64,000 nt of DNA from Flavisolibacter ginsenosidimutans. Lineage in GTDB: Bacteria > Bacteroidota > Bacteroidia > Chitinophagales > Chitinophagaceae. The notes under the pieces were generated by a model that worked only from the letters and a program-made list of their open reading frames with translations, made no database searches and had not been told where the DNA came from. The stretch is from contig NZ_CP042433.1 in NCBI RefSeq assembly GCF_007970805.1, forward strand, positions 372,001 through 436,000, written 5' to 3'. A program made the translations under genes and the position numbers. Below are positions 1 through 7,488 of this stretch, piece by piece; position 1 is the stretch's first letter; each line of letters opens with the position of its first letter.

Positions 1-2376
1 TGGATCGTTACCGCCTCCATGAAGGTTTACAAAAAAACCGTAAATGGCTTAACGGCTATACGAACATTCTTTACCGAAAGCGAGTTGAAGGCTGGCCTTG
101 GCTTTCTGAAGCTGCTCGGAAAGGAAGGGCCGGAGCCTTACTTCGTGACCAACTTCGGGACGTATTGCGTTCGCGGCGACAGCCTTTGTTATTTCGTTCA
201 ACAGTATCCGCAATACAGAAAAGCAGGTATTGGCCCTGCCGTTTACGTTCGGGAAGAAAGCGATACCACGCTGTGGGTGGGCGGCGTGATGGGACTGTCG
301 AAACTGGCACCAACGTCAGTTAAACGTTACACAGCGAAGAACGGATTTTGCGACAATTCCGTTAGCTGCCTTTTTACCGACCGCGAAAAAAATCTCTGGA
401 TCGGCTGCACGTACAACGGCGTGTACCGCTTAAGCAATGAAGCGCTGTTTCAGATAAAGCCGGCCGACGAAACCTATGACCTGCGGCACGTTTCAGACCT
501 TGCGCCCTTGTCGCCGAATAAAACTCTGATTGCCACCTGGGGCAAGGGCCTTTATTTATACGATCGCGATTCGGTTTCAAGAGTTTTGCTGCCGCCATCG
601 GTACGTTATATTACCAGCCTTTCGGTTAACGGGAATTCAACCTACATCGGATGGTTTGGCAAGGGCTTGTGGAGACTTGACAACGCAACAGGCAAGGTCA
701 GCCCGGTGTTAGATTTTGCAAAGGATGAAAGCGTTGGCACTATGTACAAAACATCGCGGGGATACGTTTTCCAGATGCTCGATTACAATTGCTACATGAC
801 GGATTTTGCTTTTGCGGTAAAAGCTTTTCGCAAATTGCCCGAGCAGAATTATGTATTCGTTGCCAACGACAAGATTTACGAAGCCTCCATGTTTGGCCGT
901 GTTGATTTACTAGGCGAAGATTTGAAGCCGCTTGCAAAAAATCTCTTTCCCGAAATTTCTTCCCGCGTCACGCAGATAGCAGCTTATCGTAATTACTTTC
1001 TTGTCGGCACCTTTGGACAGGGTTTGTTTCTTTATGACGATACGGGAAAGTTGATAAGGAAGCTTGATAAAAAAAATGGTCTTTCTACCAACATCGTTAC
1101 GGGCCTCACGGTTGATGGAAACCGTTTGTTCATTGGTTCAAACCTTGGTTTGATAGAGGCCAGCTTGCCGGACGTAAGCAACGTAAAAGTGTTTACGGAA
1201 AGCGAAGGCATGTTTACCTGGGAATGCCGCCAACAAGGATTGATGAAACTGCCCAACGGCTCCATCTTCGTGGCTACTGCCAACGGGCCTTATGTTTATT
1301 ATCCTGATGACGATCTTTCTTCGCAATACGCTTCGGGTGTGTTAAGCATTGCGGGCATTGCCTTCGGCGAAAACGCAGCAAAGCCGGCTTCTTTTTCTTC
1401 GTTGAATTCAAACGTTGTGTTAAACAGAAATGTTGATTACAAAGACAACAACGTTGTTATCACCCTGAACGGCGTTTCGCAGCGAGACCCCGACAACATT
1501 CTCTACCACTACCAGCTTTCAGGATATGATTCCATGTGGGTTACCACGTCTAACCCCGTCATTACTGCCAACGATTTGACGCCGGGTGCTTACAAGTTAA
1601 AAGCTTATCTCAGCGTTGGCTCGTTTCAATCCAAACCTTTGTCTGTGGCCTTTTTCGTTGCAAAGCCGCTTAGCGGACAACTCTGGTTTCAGGTTTTGCT
1701 GGTGTTGATTCTTTCCGGTCTTTGCTGGATCTTGCTCACCATCGGCAACCGCATTTACCAGAAGTACATTCAAGCGAAAATGATCGGCAAACTTGAATCG
1801 GATGTGGCTATGAAGCAGGAAATGACGGCGCAATCCATTGCCTTTGCGCGGCAACAATACCGCGAGTTAAGCGAAGCCTTGCGCCAGCGTGCAAAAGAAG
1901 GACGACTTCAATACCTTACCCCGGTTTTCTTAAAAGACGTGAGCCAACGCATTGAGCTTTTGTGGAAAAAGGAAACTTTTACATTGGGTGAGTTTCATCA
2001 ATACTTTGATGACTTGCTGAGCGATTACGATACCGGCGCCAAACTTTACCATAAACGAACAAGCGATGGACAGGAAATGCCGGTGCCCGCAGCCTTTCAA
2101 CTGCTGGAAATTTTTTCGCTTTATCTCTTTATCGGTTTGTACGAAAGCGGAACGGCTGTTTTTAGTCTGGATTCGGAAAATAAAAGCAACGGACAGTTGC
2201 TCATGCGCCTGTACAACATGACCCACGAAACGGGAACGGCAAAGTCCTCATCGTATCATTTGCTAAAAGAAACCATCAGCCACCAGCGGCCCGGAAACCT
2301 AACGGTGGACGTGATCGAAAACCTTGAGTTTGGAAACATGCTCATTGCCGAACTTAACCTGCACAACGAAATTTAA
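1..2376 (+). CDS. Two-component propeller sensor with a degenerate kinase region (partial, 5' end outside window)
   Basis: The frame is open from base 1 without a stop, so the Met at 19 is probably internal and the gene starts upstream. The visible 792 codons hold repeated propeller blades (motifs such as LWIGCTYNGVYRL and FIGSNLGLIEA), a Y_Y_Y-like beta domain at about residues 460-550, one membrane segment (about 560-580), then a coiled-coil and C-terminal region. This matches periplasmic-sensor, LytS-type proteins of Bacteroidota. However, where family members have the phospho-acceptor NPHFxFN box, the ATP-binding N box and the GxGL G box, none is visible here. I therefore call it a likely pseudokinase. 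The next gene, a LytTR response regulator, starts 1 nt after the stop, so the two are probably co-transcribed. Confidence 0.8.
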   Translation, partial: WIVTASMKVYKKTVNGLTAIRTFFTESELKAGLGFLKLLGKEGPEPYFVTNFGTYCVRGDSLCYFVQQYPQYRKAGIGPAVYVREESDTTLWVGGVMGLSKLAPTSVKRYTAKNGFCDNSVSCLFTDREKNLWIGCTYNGVYRLSNEALFQIKPADETYDLRHVSDLAPLSPNKTLIATWGKGLYLYDRDSVSRVLLPPSVRYITSLSVNGNSTYIGWFGKGLWRLDNATGKVSPVLDFAKDESVGTMYKTSRGYVFQMLDYNCYMTDFAFAVKAFRKLPEQNYVFVANDKIYEASMFGRVDLLGEDLKPLAKNLFPEISSRVTQIAAYRNYFLVGTFGQGLFLYDDTGKLIRKLDKKNGLSTNIVTGLTVDGNRLFIGSNLGLIEASLPDVSNVKVFTESEGMFTWECRQQGLMKLPNGSIFVATANGPYVYYPDDDLSSQYASGVLSIAGIAFGENAAKPASFSSLNSNVVLNRNVDYKDNNVVITLNGVSQRDPDNILYHYQLSGYDSMWVTTSNPVITANDLTPGAYKLKAYLSVGSFQSKPLSVAFFVAKPLSGQLWFQVLLVLILSGLCWILLTIGNRIYQKYIQAKMIGKLESDVAMKQEMTAQSIAFARQQYRELSEALRQRAKEGRLQYLTPVFLKDVSQRIELLWKKETFTLGEFHQYFDDLLSDYDTGAKLYHKRTSDGQEMPVPAAFQLLEIFSLYLFIGLYESGTAVFSLDSENKSNGQLLMRLYNMTHETGTAKSSSYHLLKETISHQRPGNLTVDVIENLEFGNMLIAELNLHNEI

Positions 2377-2377
2377 C

Positions 2378-3118
2378 ATGACAGTTTTACTCGCCGAAGA
2401 CGAACAAATTGCTGCCAAACATTTAACCAACCTGCTGGACGAAATTGGCTTTGCTTACGATGCGCTTGAACACGTTCGCAGCGTACAGGAACTGCGGCAA
2501 TGGCTGGCCTTGAATCCTGAACCGGATTTAATGCTGCTCGACATTCAGTTGAAGGACGGCATTTCGCTGGACGTGTTTGACGACTTAAAAATTACCACAC
2601 CGGTCATTTTCATTACGGCTTATGATGAATACGCCATCAAGGCTTTTAAAGCCAACAGTCTGAATTATCTTTTAAAGCCGCTGGATAAAGATGACTTGCG
2701 AAACGCCTTAAACAAGTATAAAGAAATTGTGAATTTTTACCATCACAGTCCGGTGCAAGCAAAGGGAGAAAAGAAGGAACGCATCGTTGTAAAAAAAGGC
2801 ACGGCACGGCTGTCGGTTCCCATCAATTCCATTGCTTTTTTTTACGCAGAAATGAAGCTCGCCTTTGCCGTGGATTTTGAAGGCGCCCGTTACCTGCTCG
2901 ATTACAACCTGAGCCAGATAGAGCAACAACTCGACAAGAAAACATTTTTTCGCGTGAGCCGGCAGATCATTGCCAACATCAATGCCATCAAAGAGTTTAA
3001 ATCCGTTGAGTTTTCAAAAATTGAATTGTATCTCGTCAAGAACAATTATATCAAAGACGCCATTGTCATCAGCCAGTTTACCGCGCCGGATTTTAAAAAG
3101 TGGATTAACAATCTTTGA
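2378..3118 (+). CDS. LytTR-family response regulator
   Basis: This is a 246-residue protein with an N-terminal receiver domain and a C-terminal LytTR DNA-binding domain. The phospho-acceptor is Asp55 (LMLLDIQLKDG). The switch Thr (FITAYDE) and the conserved Lys (LLKPLD) are present, as are the acidic residues near the N terminus (LLAEDE). I chose ATG 2378, one base past the sensor's stop, because an upstream in-frame start at 2324 would add 18 residues that do not belong to a receiver fold. It should be the output partner of the degenerate sensor upstream. Its targets cannot be read from the sequence. Confidence 0.9.
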   Translation: MTVLLAEDEQIAAKHLTNLLDEIGFAYDALEHVRSVQELRQWLALNPEPDLMLLDIQLKDGISLDVFDDLKITTPVIFITAYDEYAIKAFKANSLNYLLKPLDKDDLRNALNKYKEIVNFYHHSPVQAKGEKKERIVVKKGTARLSVPINSIAFFYAEMKLAFAVDFEGARYLLDYNLSQIEQQLDKKTFFRVSRQIIANINAIKEFKSVEFSKIELYLVKNNYIKDAIVISQFTAPDFKKWINNL

Positions 3119-3123
3119 GAAGG

Positions 3124-3251
3124 TAGAATGTAGGAGATAGGAGCTAGGAGATAGAATTTATGAGGTAGAGTTTTACAAATTATTTGAAGCCTCTCCGTTT
3201 GTCAGCGTCTCTATATTCTATCTTCTAAATTCTATCTCCTAGCTCCTCCTT
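3124..3251. repeat. Facing pair of degenerate heptamer arrays (TAGGAGN / TCTATCT words)
   Basis: Seven consecutive 7-mers run from 3124 to 3172 (TAGAATG, TAGGAGA, TAGGAGC, TAGGAGA, TAGAATT and so on). Six complementary 7-mers run from 3210 to 3251. A 21-bp perfect inverted match (3139-3159 with 3227-3247) lets the two arrays fold into a long stem. It lies between the regulator stop and the arg promoter and may act as a two-way terminator or insulator. Confidence 0.8.
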
Positions 3252-3267
3252 TCACTTAACATATTTT

Positions 3268-3300
3268 TTTGCCTGTTTCTTTTCAAACAATATACATTTG
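3268..3300 (+). promoter_or_regulatory. Bacteroidota-type promoter of the arginine operon
   Basis: TTTG at 3268-3271 and TACATTTG at 3293-3300 are separated by 21 bp. This fits the -33 TTTG / -7 TAnnTTTG promoter recognised by the Bacteroidota primary sigma factor. Transcription should start near 3306, leaving a leader of about 225 nt before the first arg gene. Confidence 0.75.
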
Positions 3301-3363
3301 TGCCACATTTTTATTGCCGTGAACATCGCCTCACATACCAAGCATTTTATCTTTCATTCGTTT

Positions 3364-3461
3364 CATAGCACCGCTATGTTGCAGGTATGTTTTGACCTTT
3401 TTCGTTACCTCGCGCCGCGACGATTCTGACAGGACGAGCCATTGACCACGGCCCCTGTCAG
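3364..3461 (+). promoter_or_regulatory. Candidate arginine-operon leader: two hairpins around a leader ORF
   Basis: A small hairpin, CATAGC (3364-3369) with GCTATG (3373-3378), includes the ATG of a short ORF at 3376. A second hairpin, CTGACAGG (3426-3433) with CCTGTCAG (3454-3461), begins on the last codon and stop of that ORF. The arrangement resembles leader-peptide control, in which a ribosome slowed at Arg codons would change folding before the first biosynthetic gene. No clear U-tract terminator follows, so the mechanism could be translational or may not exist. This is an inference from layout. Confidence 0.45.
3376..3429 (+). CDS. Putative 17-residue leader peptide with three Arg residues
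   Basis: The ORF reads MLQVCFDLFRYLAPRRF then TGA. It lies in the leader between the arg promoter and the first arg gene. Arg occurs at positions 10, 15 and 16, and the last two are tandem CGA codons just before the stop, where a downstream hairpin begins. That is what an arginine-sensing leader peptide would look like. It is too short to judge by coding statistics, and its expression is unproven. Confidence 0.4.
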   Translation: MLQVCFDLFRYLAPRRF

Positions 3462-3531
3462 TGAAGTCTTCCCCCGTTTATTCTTGGTACAGGATTGGTT
3501 ACCCTCTTACTCTATCAATTCTTTTGCAACA

Positions 3532-4248
3532 GTGAACAATCAGAACATTGTTATTCGTGTAGCTACCCCGGCCGATGCGCTTTACGCAAAAACCATCACC
3601 GATGAAATGGAAGCTTCGGCCAAAGCCCGCGGCACCGGCATTGCCAAACGCACACCCGAGTACGTGGCGCAAAAAATGGACGAAGGCAAAGCCGTTATTG
3701 CGCTCACACCCGAAGGCGAATGGGTCGGCTTTTGCTACATCGAAACCTGGGAAGGCGAATACGTGGCCAATTCGGGACTCATTGTTGCGCCGGAGCACAG
3801 AAAGAGCGGCGTAGCCAAGGCCATCAAGCAACGCGTTTTTCAACTGAGCCGCGAGAAATATCCGGAAGCAAAAATTTTTGGCTTGACAACGGGTTTGGCC
3901 GTCATGAAAATCAACAGCGACTTGGGTTATGAGCCGGTTACCTACTCTGAGCTTACACAGGACGAAAAGTTCTGGGCCGGTTGTAAAAGCTGCGTCAACT
4001 ACGATATCCTGATGAGCAAGGAGCGCAAGAATTGCCTTTGCACGGCCATGCTTTACGACCCGAAGGACCATTACGAGCCGCAGGAAACAAAGCAGCACTT
4101 CGAACAAAAAAGCCAGGTGTACGAACGCTTTTTAAAGCTCAAGCAATCAAAATTTTTGAAGCGCCTGAAAGGTTCGGAAAAAGGCAAAGGCGACGACCGC
4201 ACCGGTAACCGTAAGCTAAAAATGTTGCTGTTCAATTTGCTTCACTGA
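3532..4248 (+). CDS. GNAT-family N-acetyltransferase, probable N-acetylglutamate synthase
   Basis: This is a 238-residue protein with a GNAT fold: acceptor region RVATPADALYAK, and the acetyl-CoA-binding strand-loop at LIVAPEHRKSGVAKAIK. It is the first gene of a complete arginine operon that has no argA or argJ, so the expected reaction is acetyl-CoA plus glutamate to N-acetylglutamate. The C-terminal third carries a cysteine group (GCKSC, then NCLC) and a basic tail not needed for a GNAT fold. I favour GTG 3532. The longer TTG start at 3442 would fall in the loop of the leader hairpin and add 30 residues of non-family sequence. Function rests on context; no acceptor-specific residue is recognised. 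Confidence 0.75.
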   Translation: MNNQNIVIRVATPADALYAKTITDEMEASAKARGTGIAKRTPEYVAQKMDEGKAVIALTPEGEWVGFCYIETWEGEYVANSGLIVAPEHRKSGVAKAIKQRVFQLSREKYPEAKIFGLTTGLAVMKINSDLGYEPVTYSELTQDEKFWAGCKSCVNYDILMSKERKNCLCTAMLYDPKDHYEPQETKQHFEQKSQVYERFLKLKQSKFLKRLKGSEKGKGDDRTGNRKLKMLLFNLLH

Positions 4249-4307
4249 GTTTTGCCGAGTGGCTTTCAAACATCATTTCTTTCAATCATTACACGATTTA
4301 TACCAAC

Positions 4308-5561
4308 ATGACAGAAGCGTTACAAAACCAAACTGTGAATGCACGCATCGGCGAAGGCCGCAAAATTATTTTGGGTTTTAGCGGAGGCCTCGACACCTCT
4401 TTTTGCGTAAAATATTTGCACGACGACCTGGGCTTCGAGGTACACAGCATCATTGTGAACACGGGTGGCTTTACCAAAGAAGAACTGGAAGGCATCAAAG
4501 AACACGCTTATCGCCTTGGCGTTAAATCACACACCACGGTAGATGCGGTAAAAATTTATTACGAACGCATCATCAAATTCCTTGTCTTTGGAAATGTTCT
4601 GAAGAACAATACTTATCCGTTAAGCGTAAGCGCAGAGCGGTTGATCCAGGCACTGCACATTGCCGATCATGTGAAGGAACTGAATGCGGACGCAGTTGCT
4701 CACGGCAGCACCGGTGCCGGCAACGACCAGGTTCGTTTCGACATGGTTTTTCACAACGTCATTCCCGGCATTCCCATACTTACACCCATCCGCGACTTGC
4801 GTTTGAGCCGTGAGCAGGAGATCGAATACCTGAAGGAGAAAGGGGTAGAAATGAATTTTGAAAAAGCGGCGTACTCCATTAACAAAGGTTTGTGGGGGAC
4901 TAGTGTGGGTGGAAGAGAAACGCTGAACAGTCGTGGCACCTTGCCGGAAGATGCCTGGCCAACACAAGTCACAAAAAGCGATACCGAAGAAGTAAAACTG
5001 CATTTCCAAAAAGGCGAACTGAAAGGTGTGAATGATAAAGAATTTCCGCATCCTGTAGAGGCCATTCAATACTTGCAGTCGCTTGCCGGACCGTACGGCA
5101 TCGGAAGAGACATTCACGTGGGCGATACCATCATCGGCATCAAAGGCCGCGTGGGTTTTGAAGCCGCGGCGCCCATGATCATCATCAAAGCGCACCATGC
5201 CTTGGAGAAACACGTACTTACCAAATGGCAATTGGCATACAAAGACCAATTGTCACAATTTTACGGCACGTGGTTGCACGAAGGGCAGATTCTCGATCCG
5301 GTGATGCGCGACATTGAAGCCTTTTTCTCCAGCACGCAGCAACAAGTCACCGGCGATGTTTACGTGCAGTTGAATCCCTATCGTTTCAGCGTTAACGGCA
5401 TTGAATCGCCCTATGATTTAATGAGCAAAAAATTTGGCAGCTACGGCGAAATGAACACTGGTTGGAGCGGCGAAGACGTGCGTGGCTTCAGCAAGATTTT
5501 CGGCAATCAAACGTCCATTTATTTTGGGGTAAAGGACGAAGTGGAAGGAAAGTCAATTTGA
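4308..5561 (+). CDS. argG: Argininosuccinate synthase
   Basis: This 417-residue protein joins citrulline and aspartate using ATP to give argininosuccinate, the penultimate step of arginine synthesis. The N-type ATP pyrophosphatase P-loop SGGLDTS is at residues 25-31, and the family motif GSTGAGNDQVRF follows in the middle. Length matches the roughly 400-residue family. It lies 59 bp after the acetyltransferase gene. In most linear maps argG is a late gene, so its place near the front of this operon is a lineage arrangement. Confidence 0.96.
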   Translation: MTEALQNQTVNARIGEGRKIILGFSGGLDTSFCVKYLHDDLGFEVHSIIVNTGGFTKEELEGIKEHAYRLGVKSHTTVDAVKIYYERIIKFLVFGNVLKNNTYPLSVSAERLIQALHIADHVKELNADAVAHGSTGAGNDQVRFDMVFHNVIPGIPILTPIRDLRLSREQEIEYLKEKGVEMNFEKAAYSINKGLWGTSVGGRETLNSRGTLPEDAWPTQVTKSDTEEVKLHFQKGELKGVNDKEFPHPVEAIQYLQSLAGPYGIGRDIHVGDTIIGIKGRVGFEAAAPMIIIKAHHALEKHVLTKWQLAYKDQLSQFYGTWLHEGQILDPVMRDIEAFFSSTQQQVTGDVYVQLNPYRFSVNGIESPYDLMSKKFGSYGEMNTGWSGEDVRGFSKIFGNQTSIYFGVKDEVEGKSI

Positions 5562-5596
5562 TTTTGTAACCGGCAACAGAATGCTGCTGATCGCCT

Positions 5597-5625
5597 GTTG
5601 CGTCGCACACTTGTGCGTTCCGAAC
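5597..5625 (-). repeat. Dispersed hairpin repeat, copy 1 (inside arg operon)
   Basis: On the minus strand the core reads GAACGCACAAGTGTGCGACG, with stem CGCAC/GTGCG around a 4-nt loop followed by ACGCAAC. It sits between argG and argC, so it is transcribed as part of the operon mRNA. Related copies occur near 8664, 18674, 28687, 28811, 43198 and 51406. Confidence 0.8.
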
Positions 5626-5647
5626 AGCACTCATCAAGTCAGTAAAA

Positions 5648-6637
5648 ATGAATCAACAAAAAAATAAAATAGCGGTCGGCATCGTAGGCGGTGCGGGTTA
5701 TACGGGTGGCGAACTGATTCGTTTGCTCATTCACCATCCGGGTGTATCCGTTCGTTTTATTCACAGCCGCAGCAACGCCGGCAATCCGGTTTCTGCTGTT
5801 CACCAGGATTTACTGGGCGAAACGGATTGGACGTTCACCAATCAATTGTCAAACGACGTTGACGTTCTGTTTCTCTGCGTTGGTCACGGTGAAGCCAAAA
5901 AATTTTTGGAAGCAAACAAGATTGACGAAAAGGTAAAGATCATTGACCTTTCGCAGGACTTTCGCTTAAATCCGCAATCGGCAATCGGCAATCGGCAATT
6001 CACATACGGCTTGCCGGAGATTAACAAAGAACAGATTCGCTCGGCGTCAAACATTGCCAATCCCGGTTGCTTTGCCACGGCCATTCAGTTGGGTTTGCTG
6101 CCGCTGGCAAAAGCCGGCATACTGGACGAAGTTTACACAACGGGCATTACCGGTTCAACCGGCGCGGGACAAGGGCTTTCTTCCACTTCGCATTTCAGTT
6201 GGCGGGCCAACAATATTCAAGCGTACAAAACACTAACGCATCAACACCTGAAAGAGATCGGGCAATCGTTAAAGCAACTGGGTGCCCAAACGCCCGAGAT
6301 CAATTTTGTTCCCTGGCGGGGCGATTTTAGCCGCGGCATTTTCATCTCTTCCATGATTACCTGCGATTGGAAACCGGAGAAGTTGAATGAACTCTACGAA
6401 GAATTTTATGCCGACGCGCCGTTCACAACGCTGAGCAAGCAAGAGATCTTTTTAAAGCAGGTGGTGAATACAAACAAGTGTGTAATTCACCTGGAAAAAG
6501 TGGGCAGCAAACTGGTAGTGCACAGCGCCATTGACAATTTACTCAAAGGCGCATCGGGACAGGCCGTGCAGAACATGAACCTGTTGTTTGGCTTGGATGA
6601 ATGTGCGGGGCTGCGGTTAAAAGCAACGGCCTTCTAA
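5648..6637 (+). CDS. argC: N-acetyl-gamma-glutamyl-phosphate reductase
   Basis: This 329-residue NADPH-dependent reductase converts N-acyl-glutamyl phosphate to the semialdehyde. The Rossmann motif GGAGYTGGEL is at about residues 14-23, and the catalytic Cys141 is in NPGCFATA. A GCAATCG heptamer array at 5974-5999 lies in frame and encodes the PQSAIGNRQ stretch between the conserved DLSQDFRL and FTYGLPE motifs. This looks like a small repeat-derived loop. The gene belongs to the arg operon, 86 bp after argG, with a dispersed hairpin repeat in the gap. Confidence 0.96.
   Translation: MNQQKNKIAVGIVGGAGYTGGELIRLLIHHPGVSVRFIHSRSNAGNPVSAVHQDLLGETDWTFTNQLSNDVDVLFLCVGHGEAKKFLEANKIDEKVKIIDLSQDFRLNPQSAIGNRQFTYGLPEINKEQIRSASNIANPGCFATAIQLGLLPLAKAGILDEVYTTGITGSTGAGQGLSSTSHFSWRANNIQAYKTLTHQHLKEIGQSLKQLGAQTPEINFVPWRGDFSRGIFISSMITCDWKPEKLNELYEEFYADAPFTTLSKQEIFLKQVVNTNKCVIHLEKVGSKLVVHSAIDNLLKGASGQAVQNMNLLFGLDECAGLRLKATAF
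5974..5999 (+). repeat. GCAATCG heptamer array inside argC
   Basis: There are 3.7 copies of the 7-bp unit GCAATCG inside the argC coding frame. The same word occurs in argF' (9218-9245) and as GCAATNN-type words at gene ends (31422, 36627). Three units equal 21 bp, or seven codons, so an insertion of three units keeps the frame. Confidence 0.9.
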
Positions 6638-6684
6638 TAAAGCGCAAGTAGAAACAGGAACTTTCAAATCAGAAATTCTTTTTC

Positions 6685-7488
6685 ATGAAAGCAACCATCA
6701 TCGGCGGCGGCAACATTGGAATGGCATTGGCCGAAGGCCTGCTTGAAGCAAAGGTTTGTAAGGCTGCCGACATCACCATTACTCGAAGAAGCGAATCGTC
6801 GCTTGACCGTTTGCGTGAGAAAGGCTTTGCCGTTAGCACCGACAACGCCGAAGCCATAAAAAACGCCGACGCAGTTTTCATTTGCGTATTGCCGCAACAA
6901 CTTGATGTGGCCTTAACGCAATTGAAAGCATCCATCAATCTTCAAAAGCAATTGGTCGTATCGGTTGTTACCGGCGCACACACAGGCGTCTTTCGCGAAA
7001 AATTAGGAGCGGACTTGCGCATCGTTCGGGCTATGCCCAACACGGCGATGAAAGTTCGCGCCAGCATGACCTGTCTTTCGGCTGTGAACGCAACGGACAA
7101 AGACAAGGAGATGGTGCAAAATATTTTTGACACCATGGGCCAGTGCATCTGGATTGCGGAAGACATGATGAGCGCCGCAACGGCTTTGTGTGCTTGTGGT
7201 ATCGCTTTCTTTTTGCGTACCGTTCGAGCGGCATCGCAGGGTGGCGTGGAGATTGGCTTTCACGCACACGATGCGTTGAAGATTGCGGCGCAGACGGCTT
7301 TTGGTGCGGCCAAACTTCTTATTGAAAACAAAACGCATCCAGAAGAAGAAATTGATAAAGTGACTTCACCCAAAGGCTGCACCATTGCGGGTTTGAACGA
7401 GATGGAACACCAGGGTTTAAGCTCCGCCTTTATCAAAGGCATAAAACTATCTTCTAACATCGCCGATAATCTTTACAAACAATCATGA
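6685..7488 (+). CDS. proC: Pyrroline-5-carboxylate reductase
   Basis: This 267-residue protein carries out the last step of proline synthesis, NAD(P)H-dependent reduction of pyrroline-5-carboxylate. The N-terminal dinucleotide-binding motif IIGGGNIGMALAEGL is at residues 5-19, followed by the helical dimerisation domain with the conserved stretch TSPKGCTIAGLNEME. It is embedded in the arg operon between argC and argD and overlaps argD by 4 nt (ATGA), implying translational coupling. Its presence suggests joint control of the two glutamate-derived amino acids, or use of ornithine-derived pyrroline-5-carboxylate. Confidence 0.94.
   Translation: MKATIIGGGNIGMALAEGLLEAKVCKAADITITRRSESSLDRLREKGFAVSTDNAEAIKNADAVFICVLPQQLDVALTQLKASINLQKQLVVSVVTGAHTGVFREKLGADLRIVRAMPNTAMKVRASMTCLSAVNATDKDKEMVQNIFDTMGQCIWIAEDMMSAATALCACGIAFFLRTVRAASQGGVEIGFHAHDALKIAAQTAFGAAKLLIENKTHPEEEIDKVTSPKGCTIAGLNEMEHQGLSSAFIKGIKLSSNIADNLYKQS

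Noticed and set aside
3442..4248. Longer start (TTG 3442) for the first arg gene
   Set aside because: The extra 30 residues do not look like a GNAT N terminus, and the TTG lies in the loop of the leader hairpin. GTG 3532 is better.
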